From the NCBI RefSeq assembly GCF_048569485.1, contig NC_134354.1:507776869-507840868 (forward strand): a stretch of DNA of 64,000 nucleotides, read 5' to 3'. This DNA is from Anomaloglossus baeobatrachus. Its lineage: Eukaryota; Chordata; Amphibia; Anura; Aromobatidae. The notes under the pieces were generated by a model, which ran no database searches, was not told the DNA's origin, and was given only the letters and a program-made list of their open reading frames with translations. Position 1 is the stretch's first letter. Every line of letters starts with the position of its first letter. Of this stretch, positions 33,310 to 44,141 are shown piece after piece. Made by a program: the position numbers and the translations under genes.

Positions 33310-34248
33310 TCTAATATATAAAGCTGAATGTGTGTATGCGTGTGTGTGTGTGTGTATATGTGTGTGTGCATGTCCTGGATTGGCATCCGCACCGTCGCAG
33401 CTACAGCCACACAATTTTGCACACTCACACTTCTGGACCCCGAGACCGTCATAGGCTATGTTTTGAGGGGAAATTTTAACCCCGCTCTTTACAGTTATTC
33501 GCCAAAAAACCTGTCTTCATTAAAGCGAATGGAGCTGGGAGCCACAGTGCAGCCAGAACTTCAAAAGAATGCGCAACCACGCCCTTATATGGAATGTTGG
33601 TGTGTCACAATGCAGCCAGGGAAAGAAACAGACACAGACAGGGAAAGAGGCAGACACAGACAGGATAAGAAACAGACATAGACAGGGTAAGAGACAGACA
33701 CAAAGAGACAGACACAGACTAGAGACAGACTGACAGGGAAAGAGACAGACAGGGAAAGAGAGGGAAAGAGAGAGACAGGTTAAGAGACAGACACAGATAG
33801 GTAAAGAGACTGACACAGACAAAGAGACAGACAGACACAGGGAAACAGACAGACAGGGAAAGAGAGGGAAAGAGACAGACAGAGAAAGAGAGGGAAAGAG
33901 ACAGACAGGGAAAGAGACAGACAAGGAAAGTGACAGAGATAGATAGACAGACAAGGAAAGAGATAGACAGACAGACAGACAGGGAAAGAGATTGAGACAG
34001 ATGGGGAAAGAGACAGAGACAGTCAGAGACAGACAGGGAAAGAGACAGACAGACAAAGATAGAGAGAGAGAGACAGAGAGATATATACAGAGGGGGAGAC
34101 AGACAGAGAATGGGAGAGAAACAGAGAGACATTTACTATCCTGGGCGTTAATATATTCTAATTATACATTCTATCCCGGGAATGTTAATACATTCTATTT
34201 TGTTAACAGCAGTTATTAACCCAGGCGAAGCCGGGTAGTACAGCTAGT
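33310..34248 (+). mobile_element. Non-autonomous Helitron
   Basis: The 5' end is TCTAATATATAAAGC at 33310. The 3' end is a hairpin (cccaggc-gaa-gccgggt) followed by CTAGT at 34248, with 10-20 bp between hairpin and end. It sits between A (33309) and T (34249), the AT insertion target of Helitrons, with no duplication. The flanks are continuous with the host palindrome. No Rep/helicase is encoded. A GACA-type microsatellite fills the 3' half. Confidence 0.92.
33606..34130. repeat. (GACA/GGGAAAGA)n purine-rich minisatellite
   Basis: About 525 bp made of irregular agacagacagggaaag units inside the Helitron. Long minus-strand frames here translate to SLSLSVC-type repeats and are artefacts of the repeat. 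Confidence 0.95.
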
Positions 34249-34429
34249 ATGGAATAAAAATGTATATTTTTTACATGAAGATAAGAATCTCTTTTTTCGC
34301 TGGAATTTAAAGATTTTTTCCATAATAATAATTTGGAAGAAAACTGTGAGGAAACAGAAATTACTTTGTTATTTTAGCACTCAATTATAAATCAAGGGGG
34401 AGGAAGAAGATAAATTTATGAGCACTTCC

Positions 34430-34614
34430 ATGAGAGTTTTCAAGTTCTTCTGTGTTTGCGTGGATTTCCTCTGGCAATTCTGGTTTTCTCTCACACTCCA
34501 AAGAGAGATAGAAAATTTAGATTGTGAGTCCCAATGAGGTGGAGACTATGATGTCTGTAAAGCACTACAGAACTATACAAGCAAAGCATAATAGCTAAAT
34601 AATAAAGTAATAAC

Positions 34615-34660
<46 letters not shown>
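34430..34660 (+). repeat. L2-tail SINE fragment ending in (AAT)n
   Basis: Carries the conserved L2 3' tail: tgtgtttgcgtggatttcct, ctcacactccaaagag, gattgtgagtcccaatgagg, then gtctgtaaagcactacagaa. It ends in an AAT microsatellite at 34613-34658. The SINE head is not recognisable. Confidence 0.8.
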
Positions 34661-34661
<1 letters not shown>

Positions 34662-34700
34662 CCCTAGGCAAAGTTAAATTACGTTTTTGTACACTACAAG

Positions 34701-35696
34701 TGTGGCGCCCCTGACCTGGTCAGGCACCACTGAGTACTGCACCCATGGTGGGGCAGTGCTTCCAGGTAATCCTAAAGGCTGGAATAGGGTGTGTACGCAC
34801 AGTCACATAGCAACCAGGTCTCCCACACCTTGAGAGGGGACCCTTGGGTAGACTCAAGAGGGGGCTTGCTTCCACATCTCATCAAGGGATGTAGTGGAGG
34901 GGCTGGGAGCTAAAGATGTAAAGGCTGAAAGGAAAGGAGTGGAGTGAGCCAGTCTGGTAGTGGTGAGCAGTGGTTGCTAGGAGACGCAGATGCGTGCTCA
35001 CACTAGTCAGACCCTGCACGTGAAGTAGCCGTTAGTGGGGGAGAACGGTTACCAGTCAGTCAGAAAGACAGAGAGAGAGAGTCAGTCGAGTACGGAGACT
35101 CCTGGTGAGTAGGCACACACGGGATACAGGTCCCTTGAGTAGATGTCCATTTATTGATCTGCTAAACCTGTCGGTGAGGGGAACTACAAGTCCCTCACCA
35201 ACCATCTAGAGTCCGAGCCTCAGCAGCAACGAGGGGGCCCATAAGGGGATCATGCCTGGAGCCATCTCATTTGGTCCACGCTGCCGGCAAATGGTCCAAA
35301 AAGGGTAGAAAAGGCAGTAGCGACTTCCCTGGATGAACCCCACGGTACTTCAAGTCAGGGGTTATCCGAAGAAAGGAGTGCAAGGAAGGCGAGTTAACGG
35401 TTACCCTTAGACCGGCCTGAAGGAGCTCCTGGTTTCAACCTGGTTTATCTCAGCTTCGCCCGGGTACCTCACAGAAACAACAAAAGTGAGTAAAGAGCAG
35501 TTGAAAGACATTTTGGACTGAGACTGAGTTATTCTGGGACCGGTTGTTCTACACACTTGAGCCCCTGGGGCCAGCCTCACTCACGGGAGGCCACACCATC
35601 CGACTGCAGACTCCATCAGCCCCAGACGCTCATTAAACCTGCAGTGGCGGTCAACCATATCCCTGACCGCAAACCGTGAGTGGCGTCACGACACAT
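34701..35696 (+). repeat. Unclassified ~1-kb repeat, second copy of the 20898 family
   Basis: Opens with tgtggcgcccctgacctgg and closes with gtgagtggcgtcacgac, resembling the ends of the 20898-22030 repeat. It is GC-rich relative to its surroundings and has a short gagaga tract at 35070. No reliable coding or inverted-repeat structure. It could be a retroelement terminal repeat. Confidence 0.5.
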
Positions 35697-37294
35697 ACAA
35701 ACAAAAACTACATACCTGTTGCCTTGCCATATACTAAAGAAGACCCTGTGGCATCCCTGAAGGTGAATGATGTCCCTGGGGGACGACCGAGCTTTACACA
35801 AGCAGACACTATACACAGTAAGTTAATCTCTAAGGCAAAGAAGGCATATGTCCATTTCTTAAATGCCTCCTTGGGTCATATGGCACTTCCCATTTCTGTG
35901 CAAGAATAACTTTATTTATTTAACCCCTTAGTGATGGAGCCAATTTAGACTTTCCTGACCAGGCCAAATTTTTAAATTCTAACCAGTGTCACTTTATGTG
36001 GTAATAACTCTGGAACACTTCAACAGATCCCAGTGATTTTAAGAATGTTTTTTTGTTACACATTATACTTTATGTTAGTGGTACATTTAGGTAATTTTTT
36101 TTGTGTTTATTTGTGAAAATATTTTAATTTTGGCTAAAATTTTGTGATTTTTCAAGCTTTCAATTTTTATATCCCCAAACCAGTTTCAAGTGCTGTACAA
36201 AATAATCAATAAATATCATTTCACATATGTCTGCTTTACATCTGCATTATTTTTCAAATGTCGTTAAAGGGTTAAAAGTTTAGCAGCAATTTCTTATTTT
36301 TTCTAAATAATTTACAAAACCTATTACTTTAGAGACCTCTACAGATTTAAATGGCATTTGAGGAGCCTATATAAAGGAAACTCCCCAAAAGCGATACCAA
36401 TGTAAAAAACACACCCCTCCAATACTTCAAAACTGCTGTCAGGAAAATTTTTAACCCTTCACATGCTACACAGGAATTAATGTGGAATGGAAGAAAAAAT
36501 AAATTGTAATTTTTACTTTAAAATATTGCTTTAGCCCCACTTTTTTTGCTTTACCAAGGGATAGCACAACAAAATGAACCTCACTGTTACCAAGTTTCTT
36601 CTGAACGTACTACTACCTCAAATACCTTTGTTTTGGAGCATGTAAGGAGCACGATTTTAATTCTGGAATACAAATTTGGCTGAAATCGATTGCTGTCGCA
36701 TTTACAGGGCCCCTAATGTGTCAAACAGCAGAAACACCCCACAAGTGACCCCATTTTGGAATCTACAGCTGTCAAGGATTTTATCCAGGGGTGTAGTGAG
36801 CATTATGAACCCACAGATACCAAACATAATTTGTGATAAAGAAAATTTTCATTACTTTTTTTTCACAAAAATTTTCTTTTAGCCCCAAAGTTTTCACTTT
36901 TGCTCGAGGGAACATGAAAATGTGGACATCACAGTTTCACACTAACTTTTACTGAGTGCAGTGATACCCTATATGTAGTCAAAAAGTTCTGCTTAGACAA
37001 ACAGCAGGGATCAAATGGAACAAGCAATATTTGAATTTTGGAACACAAATTTGGCTAAAATAGATTGAGCGAACTATATCGCATTCGCAGAACCCCTGAG
37101 GTACAAAAAAATCAGAAACCCCCATCATGGCATTTACGTATTGGTGTTTTGAGCATTTGGACCCATAGGTGATTCACAGAACTTTTTAAAATGTGGATGT
37201 GAAAGTTACATTTTTTTCAGCTAAAATGTTGTTTTAGCCCCAAATTTGTAATTATTTTGACAATGGATTAAAGGAGAAAACTTCACACAAAGGT

Positions 37295-37308
37295 AACAGG
37301 AGAAAATA
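37295..37308. repeat. PLE target site duplication, left
   Basis: aacaggagaaaata, repeated exactly at 42790-42803. It defines the insertion limits and shows that the 48-bp tail after the right arm belongs to the element. Confidence 0.88.
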
Positions 37309-37315
37309 AAAAAAC

Positions 37316-38877
37316 CAAAATGAAAATTCCTATATTAAAATTACCAAATTTTATTAGTCATTTACTAAAAAACTGTCAGTGCAGTCAGAAATAGAATAGC
37401 CACTAAAAAGTGGTATGGGCGGGTGTAGGGGACAAAGTGCGCCAGATATCGATATGAGGAATATTCAATGTATACATAGAGGAGGGGTGGGGCCTATCCT
37501 AGCCCTATGAATGTCCCCTACCTACCAGCGGAGTGTAAACACCCTAATACTTTGTGCCCCCGCTCCTCGGCGGCTGTCCCTCACTGTCCCTCCAACCACA
37601 AAACCACCATCACCAAAAAGTGTATGTGCAAAAGTGCAGTCAAGACTAATAGTCTAAATAACCACTCTATAGATTAAATGTAGATATTACAGCAGTGGTT
37701 CCCAAATCAGAGTAACCACTCTATAGAGTCATAAAGTAGAATGCATTAAACCCTTCAAGGATAAGTATGCAATGCTTTCATCCTCCAGGTCATATTAGTA
37801 AAAATACCAGTCAAGACTAATAGTCTAAATAACCACTCTATAGGTTAAATGTAGATATTACAGCAGTGGTTCCCAAATCAGAGTAACCACTCTATAGAGT
37901 CATAAAGTAGAATGCATTAAACCCTTCAAGGATAAGTATGCAATGCTTTCATCCTCCAGGTCATACTAATAAAGATACAATTTAATGCACCTGCACACCT
38001 ATCTCATATTATCATGTAAGTCATCTCAATTTGAGAAAGGTACTTATCATAGCGTTGTCATCTCGTTCTCATCTCGACGCGTTTCTCCCTCAGAATATCT
38101 GAGGGTTCATCAGGAGATGTTCAGTCTTTTTTTCTTTTTTTCCCGTTGTCACAATGGAGGTACGGTGCCTAATAGCGTCGCTGGGAGCCACACAGATCTG
38201 GGTCCCATCCCAATCAATGGTAACAGAGATAATGCCCCATCAGGCCAGTATACCACCACCCCTTCTTAATATAGACTCGGTCGATGCCGAGTAGTCCCGT
38301 CCCCATGAGGCTTACCGTCCTAGCGTCTTTGAACCGCCGCGCCATATTGCCGGCGGTCACTTCCGGTACGTGATCTTGTGACCGGAAATCAATATTTCCC
38401 ACCAGGCCTTGCTCACATCCACAGGCCTCCGACGTCACATCGGGAGATCCGGCGTGTGGAACGCAATGTATTCCACTTACAAGGAAACGCCCCTGCAGGA
38501 GGCAAACTCCCCACCAGGACCCGCCCACACTTCCAAACCTCCGACATAATACCGGAGGTCACGAAGCGTGGAGCGCAAACTGCGTTCCACTTATAGGGAC
38601 CACCGCCACAGTAGCCTCATATGTAGTGGGAGGGTGAATAGTTGATCACGGACTGAGGGGTCAGGCTATTCATAACAATAAGAAAAATAGATAGAGTGCG
38701 ATATTATTAAATCGCTATTAAGCATTGCTCGTCCTATAGGGACAATAAACACTTAGGCATCTCTGCCTGCTCCACTAAAATAACCCATCACATGATGATA
38801 GCAGAAAGAGATGATTCCCAAAGATACCACAATCATCATATAAGATCATATAAAACTGGTGAAGTTTAGTTGCTCAT
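37316..38877. repeat. PLE inverted terminal arm, left
   Basis: Exact inverse partner of 41180-42741. It contains a tandem-duplicated ~130-bp block (actctatagagtcataaagt, twice near 37720 and 37890), the hammerhead at 38070-38119, and the end of the RT frame. The inner boundary is tgctcat at 38871-38877. Confidence 0.93.
38070..38119 (-). ncRNA. Hammerhead ribozyme in left PLE arm
   Basis: Read on the minus strand: stem I CATCTC, CTGATGA (complement of 38107-38113), stem II CCCTCAG with CTGAGGG around ATATT, GAAA, CGCG, the cleavage triplet GTC, and GAGATG closing stem I. All core bases match the hammerhead consensus, and stem III is the minimal type seen in Penelope-like elements. It is in the same sense as the RT frame and downstream of it. 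Confidence 0.9.
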
Positions 38878-40771
38878 TAATCCCAGCCGGGGACATACTA
38901 CGCAACAGGTAAATCCACCTGGTTTCCCTCTGGAGGATTAACCTGTTCCAATCCCCCAATCTCTCATGTTTCTGGACGGTCTCAATTACTTTGAATAGGA
39001 CACTTTTGGTATCTCCATTGTGACACTGGACTATGTGCCGGGCTAGAGCAGTATCTCTTCTGTGGAGGATGTCACCTATATGCTCCCCTATCCTCACTCT
39101 TAGCTCTCTTTTGGTTTTACCCACATAGTTTTTGGGACATTGGCAGGTGCACATATAGACCACTCCCGTGGTTTTACAATTTGCAAAATCCCTATTGGAG
39201 AAAACTCTCCCTGTCACCGCACTTGTAAACGTTTTAGAGGGGTCAATAAATCTACAGAAACTACATGATCCACACCTAAAGGTCCCAATAGGTCTCCTGT
39301 CCAACCATGTCCCTGCCATTTTTGGTTGCTCAAAGTGACTGTGGACCAAATGGTCCCTTATTGACCTCCCCCTCCTTAAAGTGACCGAGAGCTTTGTGGT
39401 TAAGGTGTCTACCAAGTCTGGGTCTGCCCGTAAAATGTCCCAGTGTCGCCTCAATATGTCCATAATCCTATCCGTTTGGTCGTCATATGTCCCAATTAGT
39501 CTCGTCATCCCATCATTCTGTATTTTCTGTCGGGGGACCATGAGCTCTGTCCTGTTAGTTCCCTTAGCAAACCTATATGCCTTGTCGATCACTCCCATTG
39601 GGTAACCTCTATCTCTGAACCTACGCTTAAGGTTATTAGATTGTGCCTGGAAATCTCCCAAACTAGAACAATTCCTCCGAAGTCGGAGGAACTGCCCCTT
39701 AGGGATCCCTCTTTTTAGACTCGTAGGGTGACAGCTCTCCCACCGCAACAAACTATTGGTTGCCGTGGGTTTCCTATAAATGCTAGTGTCCAAATAGCCG
39801 TCCTGATTTCTCTTGATATATAGGTCCAAAAAGGAAATCCTATCTCCCCCTATCTCAGAGGTAAACCTAAGATTCAGGTTATTCACGTTTAGGTGTGCAA
39901 CAAAGGCCCTAAAAGAGTGTTGGTCACCCGACCAGAGGATGAGGATGTCATCGATGTACCTCCCCCAGAACAAAATCCTGGGGGTCCAGATGACATCCTC
40001 ATCCCTAAAGACAACTGTGTCCTCCCACCAACCCAGGAGCAAATTAGCGTATGTGGGAGCACAAGGGCTCCCCATCGCCGTGCCCCTGAGTTGGTGGTAG
40101 AACTTCCTGTCAAACAGGAAGTAGTTGTGTCCTAGGACAAACCTTAACAATTTGATGATTAGGATGTTATGGGATCCAAAATGATTCCCCCTACTTTTTA
40201 GGAAGTACTCAACTGCCTCAATCCCCTTCTCATGAGGGATACTGCTATAAAGGGCTTCCACATCTATAGATGTTAAGATGGTGCCCGGTTCCAAACAAAT
40301 TCCTTCCAACTTTCCAATAAGATCAGCAGTATCCCTAATGTATGATGGCAGTGATGTTACAAACGGCCGCAGAAGTTTGTCCAAATAGACACTAACATTT
40401 TGACACAGTGCCTCAATGCCCGAAACTATAGGCCGGCCTTTTAATGGCACATAGCCTTTATGTATCTTAGGGAGTGAATAGAATGTTGCTATTCTCGGAT
40501 GTTTAGGATACATAAAGTCTAATTCACTCTTGGAGATAAGCATATCATCCAATGCCTGTGTTAAAATCTCCAATAGTTTACAGGCATAGTCTTTTGTGGG
40601 GTCCCCCCTCAGTATCTCATAGGTCACAGAATCATGGAGAATCGAAAAGCACATATCCCTATATTTTTCTACATCAAGAATCACAGTGTTCCCTCCTTTA
40701 TCGGAGGGCTTAATTACGATGTTTCTATTTTTTTCTAGAGACAACAGTGCTTCCCTCTCCAGAGATCCCAA
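38846..40771 (-). CDS. Penelope-like RT with GIY-YIG endonuclease
   Basis: A 641-residue open frame. It starts at a Met inside the family's conserved N-terminal region ('IVIKPSDKGGNTVILD'). RT blocks follow: 'FYSLPKIHKG' near residue 97, 'LTSIDVEALYSSIP' near 166 with the first catalytic Asp, 'GTAMGSPCAPTYANL' near 230, and the catalytic 'RYIDDILIL' near 271. 'ISFLDLYI' and 'YRKPTATNSLL' follow. The C-terminal GIY-YIG nuclease spans roughly residues 537-632: 'GVVYMCTCQCPKNYVGKTKR', then 'RVRIGEH' with the catalytic Glu and a late 'GIN'. A CxxC zinc-like pair precedes it ('CGSCSFC'). This domain pair is diagnostic of endonuclease-bearing Penelope-like elements, where the protein nicks the target and copies element RNA. 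The stop falls inside the inner end of the left arm. Confidence 0.93.
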   Translation of the reverse strand: MGSLEREALLSLEKNRNIVIKPSDKGGNTVILDVEKYRDMCFSILHDSVTYEILRGDPTKDYACKLLEILTQALDDMLISKSELDFMYPKHPRIATFYSLPKIHKGYVPLKGRPIVSGIEALCQNVSVYLDKLLRPFVTSLPSYIRDTADLIGKLEGICLEPGTILTSIDVEALYSSIPHEKGIEAVEYFLKSRGNHFGSHNILIIKLLRFVLGHNYFLFDRKFYHQLRGTAMGSPCAPTYANLLLGWWEDTVVFRDEDVIWTPRILFWGRYIDDILILWSGDQHSFRAFVAHLNVNNLNLRFTSEIGGDRISFLDLYIKRNQDGYLDTSIYRKPTATNSLLRWESCHPTSLKRGIPKGQFLRLRRNCSSLGDFQAQSNNLKRRFRDRGYPMGVIDKAYRFAKGTNRTELMVPRQKIQNDGMTRLIGTYDDQTDRIMDILRRHWDILRADPDLVDTLTTKLSVTLRRGRSIRDHLVHSHFEQPKMAGTWLDRRPIGTFRCGSCSFCRFIDPSKTFTSAVTGRVFSNRDFANCKTTGVVYMCTCQCPKNYVGKTKRELRVRIGEHIGDILHRRDTALARHIVQCHNGDTKSVLFKVIETVQKHERLGDWNRLILQRETRWIYLLRSMSPAGINEQLNFTSFI

Positions 40772-41179
40772 ATTAGTCTCAGATCAACCCCTTCTTGGGT
40801 TAATTTTGCTAATCTCAGCCGAGACAAGTTTAGCAAATATATCAATATTGCTACATTCCCCCAATGGTGGTAATCGTACACTTTTAGGCTTTAGATCCGA
40901 GAAAGGGCCTTCACCAATTTCACGATCACTTTCCTCAGCAAGCCCGGCCAGCAACCTAACATCATTCAGGGACTCCAACGGAATTCCCAGTTGTTGGGCA
41001 TTTAATTCTATCCGTAATGACAAAGTGTTTCTTCCACTTTAGTTTCCTAAGAAACAAGTTGATATCCTTGATCCATAAAAATGGATCGCACCGTGTAGTT
41101 GGAACAAAAGTAAGACCTGCGGCCAGAACCTTTTCCTCGTCTGTAGAGAGGGTATAAGCGGACAGGTTGATGATTCTCA

Positions 41180-42741
41180 ATGAGCAACTAAACTTCACCA
41201 GTTTTATATGATCTTATATGATGATTGTGGTATCTTTGGTAATCATCTCTTTCTGCTATCATCATGTGATGGGTTATTTTAGTGGAGCAGGCAGAGATGC
41301 CTAAGTGTTTATTGTCCCTATAGGATGAGCAATGGTTAATAGCGATTTAATAATATCGCACTCTATCTATTTTTCTTATTGTTATGAATAGCCTGACCCC
41401 TCAGTCCGTGATCAACTATTCACCCTCCCACTACATATGAGGCTACTGTGGCGGCGGTCCCTATAAGTGGAACGCAGTTTGCGCTCCACGCTTCGTGACC
41501 TCCGGTATTATGTCGGAGGTTTGGAAGTGTGGGCGGGTCCTGGTGGGGAGTTTGCCTCCTGCAGGGGCGTTCCCTTGTAAGTGGAATACATTGCGTTCCA
41601 CACGCCGGATCTCCCGATGTGACGTCGGAGGCCTGTGGATGTGAGCAAGGCCTGGTGGGAAATATTGATTTCCGGTCACAAGATCACGTACCGGAAGTGA
41701 CCGCCGGCAATATGGCGCGGCGGTTCAAAGACGCTAGGACGGTAAGCCTCATGGGGACGGGACTACTCGGCATCGACCGAGTCTATATTAAGAAGGGGTG
41801 GTGGTATACTGGCCTGATGGGGCATTATCTCTGTTACCATTGATTGGGATGGGACCCAGATCTGTGTGGCTCCCAGCGACGCTATTAGGCACCGTACCTC
41901 CATTGTGACAACGGGAAAAAAAGAAAAAAAGACTGAACATCTCCTGATGAACCCTCAGATATTCTGAGGGAGAAACGCGTCGAGATGAGAACGAGATGAC
42001 AACGCTATGATAAGTACCTTTCTCAAATTGAGATGACTTACATGATAATATGAGATAGGTGTGCAGGTGCATTAAATTGTATCTTTATTAGTATGACCTG
42101 GAGGATGAAAGCATTGCATACTTATCCTTGAAGGGTTTAATGCATTCTACTTTATGACTCTATAGAGTGGTTACTCTGATTTGGGAACCACTGCTGTAAT
42201 ATCTACATTTAACCTATAGAGTGGTTATTTAGACTATTAGTCTTGACTGGTATTTTTACTAATATGACCTGGAGGATGAAAGCATTGCATACTTATCCTT
42301 GAAGGGTTTAATGCATTCTACTTTATGACTCTATAGAGTGGTTACTCTGATTTGGGAACCACTGCTGTAATATCTACATTTAATCTATAGAGTGGTTATT
42401 TAGACTATTAGTCTTGACTGCACTTTTGCACATACACTTTTTGGTGATGGTGGTTTTGTGGTTGGAGGGACAGTGAGGGACAGCCGCCGAGGAGCGGGGG
42501 CACCAAGTATTAGGGTGTTTACACTCCGCTGGTAGGTAGGGGACATTCATAGGGCTAGGATAGGCCCCACCCCTCCTCTATGTATACATTGAATATTCCT
42601 CATATCGATATCTGGCGCACTTTGTCCCCTACACCCGCCCATACCACTTTTTAGTGGCTATTCTATTTCTGACTGCACTGACAGTTTTTTAGTAAATGAC
42701 TAATAAAATTTGGTAATTTTAATATAGGAATTTTCATTTTG
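41180..42741. repeat. PLE inverted terminal arm, right
   Basis: Inverse partner of 37316-38877, in front of the RT frame in the coding direction. It contains the same duplicated block and a hammerhead at 41938-41987 in the plus orientation. Occasional base differences from the left arm exist (for example near 41335, 41572 and 41240). Confidence 0.93.
41938..41987 (+). ncRNA. Hammerhead ribozyme in right PLE arm
   Basis: Stem I strands CATCTC (41938-41943) and GAGATG (41982-41987). CTGATGA is at 41944-41950, the stem II hairpin at 41952-41970, GAAA at 41972-41975, then CGCGTC with predicted cleavage after C41981. It is antisense to the RT frame, being the mirror of the left-arm copy. Confidence 0.9.
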
Positions 42742-42789
42742 TTTTTTTTGTTATGTGGGTTCCTTCTTCTAATTGATAATTGAGGTTTA

Positions 42790-42803
42790 AACAGGAGAAA
42801 ATA
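42790..42803. repeat. PLE target site duplication, right
   Basis: aacaggagaaaata, the exact partner of 37295-37308. Confidence 0.88.
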
Positions 42804-43561
42804 GACAGGACAATTTTATGTAATTTTTACCAGTTGTGGCACTACCCCATATGTGGTTGTACCCTACTGTTTGAGTACAAAGTGGGGATAAGATGCGAAG
42901 GAGCTATACTAGGCTTTTAAAATGCAGATTCTGTTATAGATTGTGGCCTACACTAGCTGAGTCCCTGAGGTGCCAGATCGGAGAAATCCCCAAATGACTT
43001 CATATTGTAAACTTCACTGCTAAAAAAATTAATCTAGAGGTGTAGCAAGTAGTTTTAACTCACATGTGCCTCACAAAATGTTATAATATGGGGACATGGA
43101 AATAAAACATTTTAGCGGTAAAATTTTAATTGTTGAAAATGTATCAGTTATACAAAGATTAAATGGTGAAACTGGACCCTACATTTTATTACAAATGCAG
43201 TATTGCCCTATATGTCATCATAAACTTATGTTTGGCCACACAGCAGGGCTGAGCAAGAGGGATCGCTATTTGGCTTTTAGAGCCTAGATTTTTCTAGACT
43301 AGTTTGCTGGTGATATTTGCAGAACCACTAAAGTCCCAGAAAAACAGAAAAAAAACAAAGTGACCCTGTTGTAGAAATTGCTTCGCTCAATCAATTTATC
43401 TGTGATTACCGTGACTATTTTGTCTCACCATGTTTTTTTTTCATGGAGACTTACAAATATGCTTTTTTAGTGCCATTACATTATGCCCTCATATACAGTA
43501 GTGCTCCCATACATTGTGCCCAGTCTGTACTTCTGATGACATGCACCAAGTAAATGGTTAA

Positions 43562-44141
43562 GGCGGGCTTTGCACGCTGCGACATCGGTAACAATGTGTT
43601 ACCGATGCTGCAGCAATAGTCCCGCCCCCGTCGCACGTGCAATATCTAGTGAAAGCTGCCGTAGCGATTATTATCGCTACGGCAGTTTCACACGCACATA
43701 CCTGCCGTGCGACGTCCCTCTGGCCGGCGACCCGCCTCCTTCCTAAGGGGGCGGGTCGTGCGGTGTCACAGCGACGTCACACGGCAGGCGGCCAATTGAA
43801 GTGGAGGGGCGGAAATGAGCAGGATGTAAACATCCCGCCCACCTCCGTCCTTCTCATTGCAGCCGGCGGCAGGTAAGGTGAAGTTCCTCGCTCCTGCGGC
43901 TTCATACACAGCGATGTGTGGTGCCGCAGGAGCGAGGAACAACATCGCACCTGTCGCTGCACCGGCATTATGGAAATGTCGGAGGCTGCAGCGATGATAC
44001 GATAACGACGCTTTTGCCCTCGTTCATCGTATCATCTAGGATTTACACACTACGACATCGCAAAAGACGCTGGATGTGCGTCACTTTCGATTTGACCCCA
44101 CCGACATCGCACCTGCGATGTCGTAGTGTGCAAAGCCGCCC
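43562..44141. mobile_element. Harbinger-like MITE, copy 2
   Basis: Ends ggcgggctttgcacgctgcg and the complement of cgtagtgtgcaaagccgccc. TAA flanks both sides (43559-43561 and 44142-44144), the 3-bp target size of PIF/Harbinger. The middle shares gaagtggaggggcgg and catcccgccca with the other copies, and the flanking hairpin cgctcctgcggc / gccgcaggagcg is clear. Non-coding; inserted in the TTAA-ended element. Confidence 0.82.

Larger units (their letters stand above)
33091..34322. mobile_element. Small PLE-like palindrome split by a Helitron
   Basis: The left arm, 33091-33199 (ctttaaattccagcgg, then cttatcttcaagtaaa), is the inverse of the right arm, which runs 33274-33309 and continues at 34249-34322 after the Helitron. 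Without the Helitron the palindrome is about 290 bp with a 75-bp loop. The loop holds ttgatga (33204-33210) and gaaacgtg (33223-), a degraded hammerhead core. Confidence 0.75.
37309..42789 (-). mobile_element. Penelope-like retroelement, palindromic, with two hammerheads
   Basis: A 5.48-kb insertion bounded by the 14-bp direct repeat aacaggagaaaata (37295-37308 and 42790-42803). Inverted arms lie at 37316-38877 and 41180-42741, 1,562 bp each. Paired positions add to a constant 80,057 across the arms, so there is no net length difference, and only a handful of base differences were seen. The centre (38878-41179) holds the RT plus GIY-YIG frame on the minus strand. A 48-bp tail (42742-42789) follows the right arm and has no partner at the left. 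Each arm carries a hammerhead ribozyme. The coding frame is open for 641 codons. Its upstream part is broken, with about two interruptions. Young. Confidence 0.92.

Noticed and set aside
33520-34132. Two long minus-strand frames (178 and 137 codons)
   Set aside because: They translate the GACA-type minisatellite inside the Helitron into SLSVC repeats and do not look like a protein family.
37985-42072. Duplicated small ORFs of 94, 104 and 72 codons on opposite strands
   Set aside because: Each pair lies at mirrored positions in the PLE arms; they are consequences of the inverted repeat, and no domain is visible.
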